33,400 bases of DNA, taken from contig QHNR01000066.1 in assembly GCA_003218475.1 (NCBI GenBank), positions 1 to 33,400 of the forward strand. The letters run 5' to 3'. The position numbers were made by a program, and so were the translations under genes. This document shows, piece after piece, positions 1 to 6,931 of the stretch. The notes below the pieces were generated by a model, which worked only from the letters and a program-made list of their open reading frames with translations, searched no databases and was not told where the DNA came from. Origin of the DNA: Verrucomicrobiota bacterium (GTDB lineage: Bacteria > Verrucomicrobiota > Verrucomicrobiia > Chthoniobacterales > UBA10450). The stretch's first letter is position 1, and the number at the start of each line of letters is the position of its first letter.

Positions 1-360
1 CTTTTCACCGCCTTTTTGCGGTTCGAGGAAATATGGTCTGTAGAAAAACTTAGGATCGACCTGTTCCAAATCCACAAAGTCGGTGATGTCAATGGAGTGC
101 GTGGACTCAATGCGCACCTTTTCGAAGTCCTCATCCTTCATGACAACGTAATGGCCACGTTCGTATTCGAACCCCTTTACGATTTGGTCGGCTGGAACTT
201 CTTTAGAGTCGGCTTCTGCCACCTTTTTGTATCTGATTGGGCTGAGATCGCTGGACCGAAGCTGTCGAAAGCTAAGCTTTTCTTCGCGCGTGGCCGGATA
301 AACCGCCACGGGAATATAAACCAGCCCAAAGCTGATGCTGCCTTTCCAAATAGGTCGCAT
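1..360 (-). CDS. ku: Ku-like DNA end-binding protein, N-terminal 120 residues (cut by window edge)
   Basis: The minus strand from 360 to 1 is open for 120 codons and begins MRPIWKGSISFGLV, the hallmark start of bacterial Ku. It continues with the beta-barrel motifs seen in Ku (SDLSPIRYKKV, GFEYERGHYVVM, then IDITDFVDLEQVDP). Known role: a homodimeric Ku binds double-strand DNA ends and recruits LigD for non-homologous end joining. The stop codon and C-terminal half lie left of the window. An in-frame ATG at 378 would add six residues; I prefer 360 because family members start at this motif. The gene is divergent from tatA, with a 111-base spacer between the two starts. No ligD is visible here. 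A plus-strand ORF over 16-456 is only its antisense shadow. Confidence 0.9.
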   Translation of the reverse strand, partial: MRPIWKGSISFGLVYIPVAVYPATREEKLSFRQLRSSDLSPIRYKKVAEADSKEVPADQIVKGFEYERGHYVVMKDEDFEKVRIESTHSIDITDFVDLEQVDPKFFYRPYFLEPQKGGEK

Positions 361-471
361 AAGAAATGCTTTTCCCATAGCAGGCTAGCCCTGTCAATCA
401 CGGAGGCCTCAATACCACAGGCCGAAATTGCCTTGCAACTTCCCGAAAGAGCTTGATCTTGAGGCTAGCGT

Positions 472-795
472 ATGAGCGTGTTAGCCAGCTTCATGAACTT
501 GGCGGGGCCAGACTTAATTGTCATACTGCTGATTATTCTGGTCTTGTTCGGAGCAAAAAAACTGCCCGAGCTCGCTCGCGGAATGGGTCAGGCTGTAAAG
601 GAGTTTCAAAAAGCAAAGGACGAATTCAGCGACGAACTCCACAAAGCCGGAAAGTCTGAGACCGACGTCGCCAAATCGGATGTGAAGCCGGCGCAATCGA
701 CTGTGGCGCGGATCGAAAATCAGCCTGCCGCCACGGAAGTGCGCCCGGATCCAACTCAGGCAGTCACTCCCGGAGACAAAGCCCACGAGGTTTAA
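472..795 (+). CDS. tatA: Sec-independent protein translocase subunit TatA/TatE
   Basis: A 107-residue protein with the classic TatA plan: a short N-terminus, one transmembrane helix at about residues 13-27, then the hinge FGAKKLPE (26-33), an amphipathic helix and a polar tail. In this family TatA oligomers form the pore that passes folded twin-arginine substrates across the inner membrane together with TatC. The start at 472 has a GAGG ribosome-binding site nine bases upstream; the ATG at 493 (residue 8) is a possible alternative. The tail from residue 55 is rich in charged residues, Pro and Ala and looks disordered. No tatC or tatB is nearby, so the Tat genes are dispersed, as is common outside Proteobacteria. 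Confidence 0.9.
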   Translation: MSVLASFMNLAGPDLIVILLIILVLFGAKKLPELARGMGQAVKEFQKAKDEFSDELHKAGKSETDVAKSDVKPAQSTVARIENQPAATEVRPDPTQAVTPGDKAHEV

Positions 796-889
796 GAGGA
801 ACATCCCCGTTCATTTCCCACCGAGCGCCCGCGTTCGGATCCTAGGCGTTTGACCCGGTGCGTGATTTGCAGCAAAATCGCGGCTCGTT

Positions 890-1159
890 ATGTCTGAACC
901 GGATTTGCGCGTCCAAATCAAAGAAATGCTGGTCAAAAATCTGATGCTGCAAGTTACTCCTGAGCAAATCGGCGATGACCTACCACTTTTCGGACCTGAC
1001 GGACTCGGCTTGGATTCCATTGACGCGCTCGAGCTAGTGGTGAGCATGGAAAAGACATTTGGAGTCGGTGTGCCCAGCTCCGATGTAGCTGGGAAAGCGC
1101 TTCGGACTGTTAACACGATTCACGATTACATTCTCGAAAAACGTGCCGCCGCCGCGTAG
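890..1159 (+). CDS. Acyl carrier protein (phosphopantetheine attachment domain)
   Basis: An 89-residue acidic, helical protein with the carrier motif GLDSIDALELV; Ser43 in DSID (42-45) is the expected phosphopantetheine attachment site. The preceding LPLFGPDGLGLDSID wording is typical of specialised carriers encoded beside glycosyltransferases or lipid-modifying enzymes rather than the housekeeping FabF-linked AcpP, but that distinction is inference. It lies 94 bases after tatA and 35 bases before a glycosyltransferase on the same strand, so co-transcription with the latter is likely. No clear ribosome-binding site precedes the ATG. No ketosynthase or AMP-ligase partner is present in the window, so the acyl chain it carries cannot be named. 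Confidence 0.85.
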   Translation: MSEPDLRVQIKEMLVKNLMLQVTPEQIGDDLPLFGPDGLGLDSIDALELVVSMEKTFGVGVPSSDVAGKALRTVNTIHDYILEKRAAAA

Positions 1160-1194
1160 ACTGTGCCGCTTACCGCGCAGGTCATCGATCCGAC

Positions 1195-2373
1195 GTGAAC
1201 ATTCTCTACGTAGAGAGTAGTCGCAGCTGGGGCGGCCAGGAGTATCGCACCTGTCTGGAGATTAATTGGCTGAATGGGCATGGCCATCAGGCGTGGTTGG
1301 TCTGCAATCCATGCAGTCAGGTTCACGACAAGGCCTCTGAACTCGGCACACGGCTGATCGCCATGTCACTCCGGAGCCGCGCTGACCCGCTGTGTTCGTG
1401 GCGCCTGTGGAGATTTTGCCGGCGAAACAAGATTGACGTGCTCAAAGCTTACAGCTCGAAAGATCATTGGATTTGTCTGCCGCTCTATTTTTGCGGCATT
1501 CCGCTGAGTCGCGCGCGCTGTATCACTGATCCAATTGGCAGCAAGAGTCGCGCCTTTGTTTTCAAGCATGGCTGTTCGCAAATCGTGGCCGACGCATCGG
1601 TGATCAAACGCCAGCTCGTACGGGAACATGGGATTGATCCTGCGAAAATTGAAGTCATCGGTTCAGCGGTCGATCTCGAGAAATTCAAACCGCCGCGTGA
1701 CCCGAAATTTCGTCGTGAAATCGGCATCGACGAGAACACTCCCCTTATTGGGAACGTAGGCATGATTCGGCCTGACAAAGGACAGCTCGTTCTAGTTGAA
1801 GCGGCCCGTCTCGTTCTAAAGAAACGTCCTGATGCTCGCTTCGCGATTGTAGGCCAAGGCACCGGGATTTTGAAACGCGGCATCAATGTAAGGAACGCTA
1901 TCGATCAGGCTGGATTGGCCGACAAAATCATTATGGCCGGATACCGCTGGGACACACCCGACGTTTATGCGGCGTGCGACATGGTGGTGATAGCTTCGCT
2001 GCGCACCGAAGCGTCTCCGATCGTCTTGCGTGAGGCTTTCGCCAGCGGCCGTCCGGTCATCGCCACAAAGGTAGGCGACATTCCGGAGATTCTGCGGGAT
2101 CGCCAAAATGGCCTGCTCATAGAGCCGGGTGACAGTCAGGCGCTTGCAGCTGCGATCATTGAATTCATTTGCAATCCAAAACTAGCCGCGCACTGCGCGG
2201 CGAACGGTCTTCGCCACGCAACCGAGCATTTTTCGTTCGACAAAATGATGGAAACAAAACTGCGCGCGGATGTTGCGCTGACTCGAGCAAATGCCGGAGG
2301 CAATCCAGATTCCGATCGGTGTGTCGAACGGGAAGATTCGCCGAAGCAGTCCGCGAAAGAGCTCGGCGGCTAG
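1195..2373 (+). CDS. Glycosyltransferase family 4 (GT-B fold)
   Basis: A 392-residue protein starting with GTG. The N-terminal Rossmann domain opens MNILYVESSRSWGGQE with the Gly-Gly loop of GT4 enzymes at 13-14. The C-terminal domain has the glycosyl-transfer signature: VGMIRPDKGQ, then the E-x7-E pair Glu272/Glu280 in EASPIVLRE, followed by GRPVIATKVGDIPEIL. These retaining enzymes move a sugar from a nucleotide donor to a lipid or glycan acceptor at the cytoplasmic membrane face. Donor and acceptor cannot be read from sequence. The neighbouring carrier protein hints at envelope glycan or lipid work. Its TAG stop overlaps, within the palindrome CTAG, the TAG stop of the convergent hydrolase gene. 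Confidence 0.88.
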   Translation: MNILYVESSRSWGGQEYRTCLEINWLNGHGHQAWLVCNPCSQVHDKASELGTRLIAMSLRSRADPLCSWRLWRFCRRNKIDVLKAYSSKDHWICLPLYFCGIPLSRARCITDPIGSKSRAFVFKHGCSQIVADASVIKRQLVREHGIDPAKIEVIGSAVDLEKFKPPRDPKFRREIGIDENTPLIGNVGMIRPDKGQLVLVEAARLVLKKRPDARFAIVGQGTGILKRGINVRNAIDQAGLADKIIMAGYRWDTPDVYAACDMVVIASLRTEASPIVLREAFASGRPVIATKVGDIPEILRDRQNGLLIEPGDSQALAAAIIEFICNPKLAAHCAANGLRHATEHFSFDKMMETKLRADVALTRANAGGNPDSDRCVEREDSPKQSAKELGG

Positions 2374-3192
2374 GAGGATATCAGGTCCTCAAGGATTTCG
2401 CGCATGTGGCGAATGGGCAGCGAATAGTGGCCCGCATCATCAACGAACCGTGCCTTGCAGTGAGGCAAACGCTTTGCGAGTTCTTCGGCCAGGTGAACTG
2501 AAAAAGCCCGATCTTGCTTGCCATGCCACAGTCGAACCGGAACACGCACATCCTCGAGCGCAAACCCCCACGGCTCGGCGTAGATCCGGGCATCCGCTAT
2601 TACGCCTTCGGCCGAAGCTCGCCATGCGCGCCGCTGGCTTTCAAAAATAGCTTCGAACGCCGCTGCGTCGCGTAAGCTTTCAGCGTCACACGGCCGTAAC
2701 AATAGCATTTTTAAAACCAGTGGACGAAGACGGACAGGCGGCCGCAATGAGAGAACCGGGCGCGCCACGGTAAAGCGGAAGCAATGCCTTGGTATCGCTA
2801 ACTTCGGCGAGTGGGGGAGCGCCGCCCACTATGGCCATTGCTCGCACTCGCTCAGGCATCGCGGCAGCGGTTGCATAAGCGTAAGGCGCGCCACCGGAGA
2901 TCGCGAGCATTCGAAAGTCGCGGATAGCGAGATGATCAGCGATTCGTTCCACAAGGGCCGGCCAATCAGTTAACTTGCGATCGGGCTGCAAGCTCGAACC
3001 ACTAATGCCCGGTCGATCAGGTGAAATGATGCGAATACCGAGGTCGCGCGCCGGTTCGTCTGTCAGTCGCGCCATGATGCGTGAGCTCGGCCATCCGTGG
3101 CAAAATATCACCGGCTCTCCATTTGCGTTGCCGTATTCTTCAAAAGCAATGACGGCACCCTTTTCGAGTTTAATCAAATTTTCTCTATGCAT
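2370..3192 (-). pseudogene. Alpha/beta hydrolase split by a +1 frameshift
   Basis: Two minus-strand frames together make one hydrolase. The first (start 3192) carries the oxyanion-loop motif HGWPSSR, PDRPGISGSS, and the nucleophile elbow around AISGGAPYAYA. The second (read into from about 2768, ending 2370) carries the acid residue in HGKQD and the catalytic His in DDAGHYSL. The frames meet near 2760-2770: dropping one base joins KALLPLYR to ARPVLSLRPP and gives about 273 residues, the normal length. The junction lies in a GC-rich stretch (GGCGCGCCCGG). It could be a true lesion or an assembly or sequencing error; intact catalytic residues on both sides argue for a recent event or an error. 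The substrate is unknown. Confidence 0.8.
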
Positions 3193-3300
3193 TTGCTCAG
3201 AGACGGGCTGGCCATTTTTTACCGCTTGTATTGCAAGCCTCCAAACTGTAGTCCAAAGTGTACTGCGAACGGAGCGCCGTCGCCTTTCGAAGTACTGATT

Positions 3301-3702
3301 ATGGATGATTACTCACAACCTGTTCCGGGAAAAATCACGGTGCACGGCAATGGGCTTGGCGCACCATCACCGGAGGAGGTTGAAAAGCGTGCAAGGGAAA
3401 TTGCGATGATTGATGAGCGCAACTCTGACGAATTTACCGAGGCTGATTGGAAGCAGGCCCGGCGGGAGTTGATGGGCGAGGAAAACAATAGGCCCCCCGA
3501 GGAGACCCCCGATAACGCAGATTTGACGGAAGAGTGGGCTGTGGTCGCCAGCTCGAAAGGTCACCGCATGCCGCGTCCCGGTACCGAGGAAGAGGAAACG
3601 ATTGGTGAGCATTGCGTCATCGATGGCCTTGAGGAAGCCGCTCACGACCAGATGCTCGAAGCGCGCCGGGAAGAACTCCAACAAGAGGGAGACATTCTTT
3701 GA
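3301..3702 (+). CDS. Small acidic protein of unknown function, coupled to egtB
   Basis: A 133-residue, strongly acidic protein that I do not recognise. The segment EEVEKRAREIAMIDERNSDEF followed by ADWKQARRELMG is helical and loosely recalls the short DUF2934-like motif, but that is only a resemblance. The C-terminal half is Glu-rich, with no signal peptide or membrane helix. The frame is open back to 3097, but I choose the ATG at 3301 because the upstream part is low-quality and overlaps the divergent hydrolase gene; GAAG lies about eight bases before it. The stop overlaps the TTG start of egtB by four bases (TTGA), which suggests translational coupling. Confidence 0.65.
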   Translation: MDDYSQPVPGKITVHGNGLGAPSPEEVEKRAREIAMIDERNSDEFTEADWKQARRELMGEENNRPPEETPDNADLTEEWAVVASSKGHRMPRPGTEEEETIGEHCVIDGLEEAAHDQMLEARREELQQEGDIL

Positions 3703-5084
3703 GCCTTGCCTCAGCGGAGGCCGAAACCGAAACGGTGGCGGCCGAGCGATCTCATTTGCACTCGAGCCCAGCGCGTGCGGAACGCTTGCTTGCTCGTTTT
3801 CATCAGGTCAGAAATTTCACCGATGCGCTGTGCGCCGGTCTCGAACCAGAAGACTGCGTCGTGCAATCGATGCCCGACGTTAGCCCGACAAAATGGCACC
3901 TCGCCCACACAACCTGGTTTTTCGAGACATTTATTCTGAAAAAATTTGTCCCGGGATATCGCTCCGAAATTCCGGAGTACGCTTATCTTTTCAATTCGTA
4001 CTACAATGCGGCCGGTGACATGCACCGGCGCGATCTGCGTGGATTAATTTCGCGGCCAACAGTAAGGGAAGCACAACGCTACCGCGCTTCGATCGATTCA
4101 CACATCGACACTCTGCTTTTCGATGCCGATGAGAAATTGCTCGATGACATCGAACCGATTCTCGTCCTGGGCAGGCATCATGAGCAACAACATCAGGAAT
4201 TGCTCATCACGGACATCAAGCACGTGTTCGCGCAGAATCCGCTCTACCCTGTTTTTCGAGCAGGTAGGGCGCGTCACTCCGCGCGCGCCCAAGAACGGAC
4301 GGCAACCCCGACTCGTCGGGGTCCCTACCGTTTCGTTGACTTCGAGGAGGCAACCGTCGCGATTGGCCATGATGGCCGTGGCTTCGCCTACGACAACGAA
4401 GGGCCGCGGCATCAAGCGCTGATTCCCGCATTTTCGCTGGCCTCGCGGCCGGTAACGAACGGCGATTACATCGCATTCATCGAAGACAATGGTTACCGGC
4501 GGCCGGAGTTCTGGCTGTCGCTCGGATGGATGACAGTGAACGAACAACGCTGGCAAGCGCCGCTTTACTGGACCAAACACAATGGCGCCTGGTGGCATTT
4601 CACATTATCAGGTTTTCGCCCCGTCGATGAGTCCGAGCCGGTGACGCATGTGAGTTATTTCGAAGCCGACGCGTATGCGAACTGGGCGGGCGCGCGTCTC
4701 CCGACAGAATTTGAGTGGGAGCGCGCTGCACTGGATTGTCCGATCGACGGAAATTTCGTCGAAGACGAATTATTCCATCCCGCACCGATGGCTGTAGCGT
4801 CCGCTGTCTCAGCGGAGAAAACGGCGCAAGATGAAGATCTTCACCAGATGTTCGGGGACGTCTGGGAATGGACACGCAGCGCCTACTCACCGTATCCTGG
4901 TTACCGCGCGGCGCCAGGCGCGCTCGGCGAATACAACGGGAAGTTCATGTGTAACCAGTACGTTTTGCGGGGCGGTTCCTGCGCCACGTCGCGCAGTCAC
5001 ATTCGCCGCACCTATCGCAATTTCTTTCAGCCGGAAAAACGCTGGCAGTTTACAGGAATCAGACTCGCACGCGATCCAGAATGA
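3699..5084 (+). CDS. egtB: Hercynine oxygenase EgtB (ergothioneine biosynthesis)
   Basis: A 461-residue non-haem iron enzyme. The N-terminal DinB-like domain has three candidate iron ligands: His70 in WHLAHTTWFFE, and His161 and His165 in HHEQQHQELL. The C-terminal formylglycine-generating-enzyme-like domain ends with MFGDVWEWT (from residue 384) and a GGS(C)ATSRSHIR-type motif. EgtB joins a cysteine-derived thiol to hercynine as a sulfoxide using oxygen. Whether the donor is cysteine or gamma-glutamylcysteine cannot be told, and no egtA, egtC or egtE is in the window. The TTG start is supported by AGAGGGAG seven bases upstream and by overlap with the previous stop. Residues about 189-211 (Arg/Ala/Thr-rich) are encoded by a 67-base inverted-repeat insertion in the interdomain linker. 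Confidence 0.92.
   Translation: MSLASAEAETETVAAERSHLHSSPARAERLLARFHQVRNFTDALCAGLEPEDCVVQSMPDVSPTKWHLAHTTWFFETFILKKFVPGYRSEIPEYAYLFNSYYNAAGDMHRRDLRGLISRPTVREAQRYRASIDSHIDTLLFDADEKLLDDIEPILVLGRHHEQQHQELLITDIKHVFAQNPLYPVFRAGRARHSARAQERTATPTRRGPYRFVDFEEATVAIGHDGRGFAYDNEGPRHQALIPAFSLASRPVTNGDYIAFIEDNGYRRPEFWLSLGWMTVNEQRWQAPLYWTKHNGAWWHFTLSGFRPVDESEPVTHVSYFEADAYANWAGARLPTEFEWERAALDCPIDGNFVEDELFHPAPMAVASAVSAEKTAQDEDLHQMFGDVWEWTRSAYSPYPGYRAAPGALGEYNGKFMCNQYVLRGGSCATSRSHIRRTYRNFFQPEKRWQFTGIRLARDPE
4263..4329. repeat. 67-bp inverted-repeat element inside egtB
   Basis: The ends are GGTAGGG (4263-4269) and its inverse CCCTACC (4323-4329). Inside are two further hairpins: GGGCGCG (4267-4273) with CGCGCCC (4284-4290), and ACCCCGA (4305-4311) with TCGGGGT (4316-4322) around a CTCG loop. 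The reading frame runs straight through it and adds about 22 residues between the two EgtB domains. The left half resembles the sequence just after egtB at 5087-5113, so it is a dispersed repeat and not native coding sequence. Confidence 0.75.
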
Positions 5085-5086
5085 AT

Positions 5087-5113
5087 CGGTAGGGCGCGAC
5101 CGCCGGGCGCGCC
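5087..5113. repeat. Partial copy of the GGTAGGGCGCG repeat between egtB and egtD
   Basis: Begins CGGTAGGGCGCG three bases after the egtB stop and pairs GGCGCG (5093-5098) with CGCGCC (5108-5113). It matches the left end of the repeat inserted in egtB (GGTAGGGCGCG). No right-hand CCCTACC end is seen before egtD, so it is a truncated or half copy. Confidence 0.6.
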
Positions 5114-5133
5114 GCCCCGCTTCCAATCTCACA

Positions 5134-6108
5134 ATGGCCGGAGATTCCTTAACCGCTCCGCAGCAGATTTCCACGCTAGAGTCGTCGGATTTTCTTGCCG
5201 ACGTTATTGCCGGGTTTTCCAGCAGTCCACGTACGCTTCCATCTAAATATTTTTATGACGAGCGGGGGGCGGGCTTGTTTCAAAAGATTTGCGAGCTGCC
5301 AGAATATTACATCACCCGTACCGAGATCGACATTCTGGATCGAAATCGTACGGAGATCGCGTCGCATCTGGGACCGAATATCGGGCTGATCGGACTCGGC
5401 ACCGGCGCCGGCACGAAAACCCGCATTCTAATCGAGTCGCTAAAAAATCCAGCTGTTTACATCCCTGTTGATATCTCGGAAAAGCAACTGCGCGAATCGA
5501 CCGCTCTTTTCCAGAAAATTTTTCCCGACATGGAAGTTCTGCCGGTTTGTGCCGACTACCTGCAGCCGGTGGTGCTGCCTACACCAAATCACAAAGCTGC
5601 GCGTAATATTGTTTATTTTCCCGGATCGACCATCGGCAACTTTGAACCGGATGAAGCCATGGAATTCCTAGGTCGCGTTGCCAATGTTTGCCGGAAAAAT
5701 GGCGGACTGCTCATCGGCGTTGACTTAAAAAAGGATCAGCGTGTGCTGGAAGCGGCTTACAACGACAGGGCCGGCGTCACTGCGCAATTCAATTTGAATC
5801 TGCTGGAGCGCGTGAACCGTGAGCTGGGCGCAGATTTCGATCTCGATCAATGGCGGCACCGTGCGATCTACAATTCAAGCGCTGGCCGCGTCGAAATGTA
5901 TCTCTTCAGCGACATTGATCAGTTTGTTCATTTTGATGAACACAAGTTCCATTTCCGTCGAGGCGAAAAGATCACCACCGAGTATTCCTACAAATACGCG
6001 CCGGAAGAATTTGCGACGCTCGCCGGCAAAGTCGGATTCGAGTTTGTTCGAATGTGGACTGACGATGCGCGCTTGTTTGGCGTTTTCTATTTTGTAACCA
6101 CAACGTGA
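5134..6108 (+). CDS. egtD: L-histidine N-alpha-methyltransferase EgtD
   Basis: A 324-residue SAM-dependent methyltransferase that makes hercynine by three methylations of histidine, the first step of ergothioneine synthesis. Visible family landmarks: YFYDERGAGLFQKICELPEYY near the N-terminus, the SAM loop GLGTGAGTKT (residues 87-96), YIPVDISEKQL, and FPGSTIGNFEP. The frame is open further upstream into egtB, but the ATG at 5134 gives the usual family length of about 320 and sits 49 bases after egtB. No strong ribosome-binding site is evident there, so the start is likely but not certain. The order egtB-egtD on one strand supports a pathway operon. Confidence 0.92.
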   Translation: MAGDSLTAPQQISTLESSDFLADVIAGFSSSPRTLPSKYFYDERGAGLFQKICELPEYYITRTEIDILDRNRTEIASHLGPNIGLIGLGTGAGTKTRILIESLKNPAVYIPVDISEKQLRESTALFQKIFPDMEVLPVCADYLQPVVLPTPNHKAARNIVYFPGSTIGNFEPDEAMEFLGRVANVCRKNGGLLIGVDLKKDQRVLEAAYNDRAGVTAQFNLNLLERVNRELGADFDLDQWRHRAIYNSSAGRVEMYLFSDIDQFVHFDEHKFHFRRGEKITTEYSYKYAPEEFATLAGKVGFEFVRMWTDDARLFGVFYFVTTT

Positions 6109-6175
6109 CGCAGACAATCCTGTCTGCGTCCATGTGTGTTTGCAGACCAAGAACTTGCAGGCAGGATTGCCTGCA
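6108..6175. repeat. Tandem pair of perfect hairpins after egtD
   Basis: ACGCAGACA (6108-6116) pairs with TGTCTGCGT (6121-6129) across an ATCC loop. TGCAGGCA (6156-6163) pairs with TGCCTGCA (6168-6175) across a GGAT loop. The two loops are complementary to each other (ATCC/GGAT), so the two hairpins look like inverted variants of one unit. They fill the spacer between egtD and the ABC ATPase gene. Neither is followed by a T-run, so a standard terminator is not supported; they could modulate or process the transcript. Confidence 0.6.
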
Positions 6176-6187
6176 TCACTCGTCAGT

Positions 6188-6931
6188 ATGAGCGCGCTGA
6201 TTCGCCTGGTACATGTCAGCAAAGGCTATGCGGACGCAACCGCGTTACGCTCGACCAATCTCGCGATCGAACGCGGCAAAACCACTGTTGTGATCGGTCC
6301 AAGCGGCTGCGGAAAATCAACTTTGCTGCGGTTGATCATTGGCTTAATCGAGCCGGATTCCGGCTCAATCGAGTTCGACGGCGCATCGGTTACCGCCGAC
6401 AACGTCGCTGCTCTTCGCCGCAGGATCGGTTACGTGATCCAAGAGGGCGGCCTGTTCCCGCATCTAACCGCGCGCGCTAATGTCGTCTTGATGGCGCGCC
6501 ACGTTGGAAAATCCCAGGAGGAAATGCAAAGCAGGCTTTTGGAATTATGCGAACTAACAAGATTTTCCGACAATCTGCTCCCGCGATATCCTGTTGAGCT
6601 TTCCGGTGGCCAGCGACAACGCGTCAGTTTGATGCGCGCTTTGATGCTTTCTCCGCAATTGCTGTTGCTCGACGAACCACTCGGCGCACTGGATCCGCTC
6701 GTACGCGCTGCGCTGCAAAAGGACCTTAAGGAAATCTTCGCGCGTTTGCGGCAAACGGTGCTGTTCGTCACTCACGACTTAGCGGAGGCCATTTATTTTG
6801 GCGACGAAATTGTGCTCATGAATGGAGGCCGCATCGTGCAAAAAGGCTCGGTAACAGATCTTCGCGAAAAACCGGCCGACCCGTTCGTCTTGGAATTCAT
6901 CAACGCGCAACGCGGTCTTGCAAGTTTATGA
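6188..6931 (+). CDS. ABC transporter ATPase, osmoprotectant/betaine (OpuCA/ProV, EgtV-like) class
   Basis: A 247-residue nucleotide-binding protein. Walker A GPSGCGKST at 37-45, Q-loop in YVIQEGGLFPHLT, signature LSGGQRQR from residue 138, Walker B ending at Asp162-Glu163 in LLLLDEPLGALDP, and H-loop in FVTHDLAEA. Closest known classes are the glycine betaine/choline importers and the ergothioneine importer ATPase EgtV. It lacks the C-terminal CBS regulatory domains of full-length OpuCA/ProV. The start at 6188 fits the family; the upstream in-frame codons run through a repeat. Its stop overlaps the start of the fused permease gene (ATGA at 6928), so the two are coupled and make one transporter. 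Confidence 0.88.
   Translation: MSALIRLVHVSKGYADATALRSTNLAIERGKTTVVIGPSGCGKSTLLRLIIGLIEPDSGSIEFDGASVTADNVAALRRRIGYVIQEGGLFPHLTARANVVLMARHVGKSQEEMQSRLLELCELTRFSDNLLPRYPVELSGGQRQRVSLMRALMLSPQLLLLDEPLGALDPLVRAALQKDLKEIFARLRQTVLFVTHDLAEAIYFGDEIVLMNGGRIVQKGSVTDLREKPADPFVLEFINAQRGLASL

Noticed and set aside
16-456. 146-codon plus-strand ORF at the left edge
   Set aside because: It is the antisense of the Ku gene start, whose minus-strand reading shows family motifs.
4831-5133. N-terminal extension of egtD
   Set aside because: The open frame overlaps egtB and the repeat; EgtD family length fits the ATG at 5134.
6108-6129. Intrinsic terminator after egtD
   Set aside because: The stem is perfect but no T-run follows and a sister hairpin lies nearby, so it is listed as a repeat.
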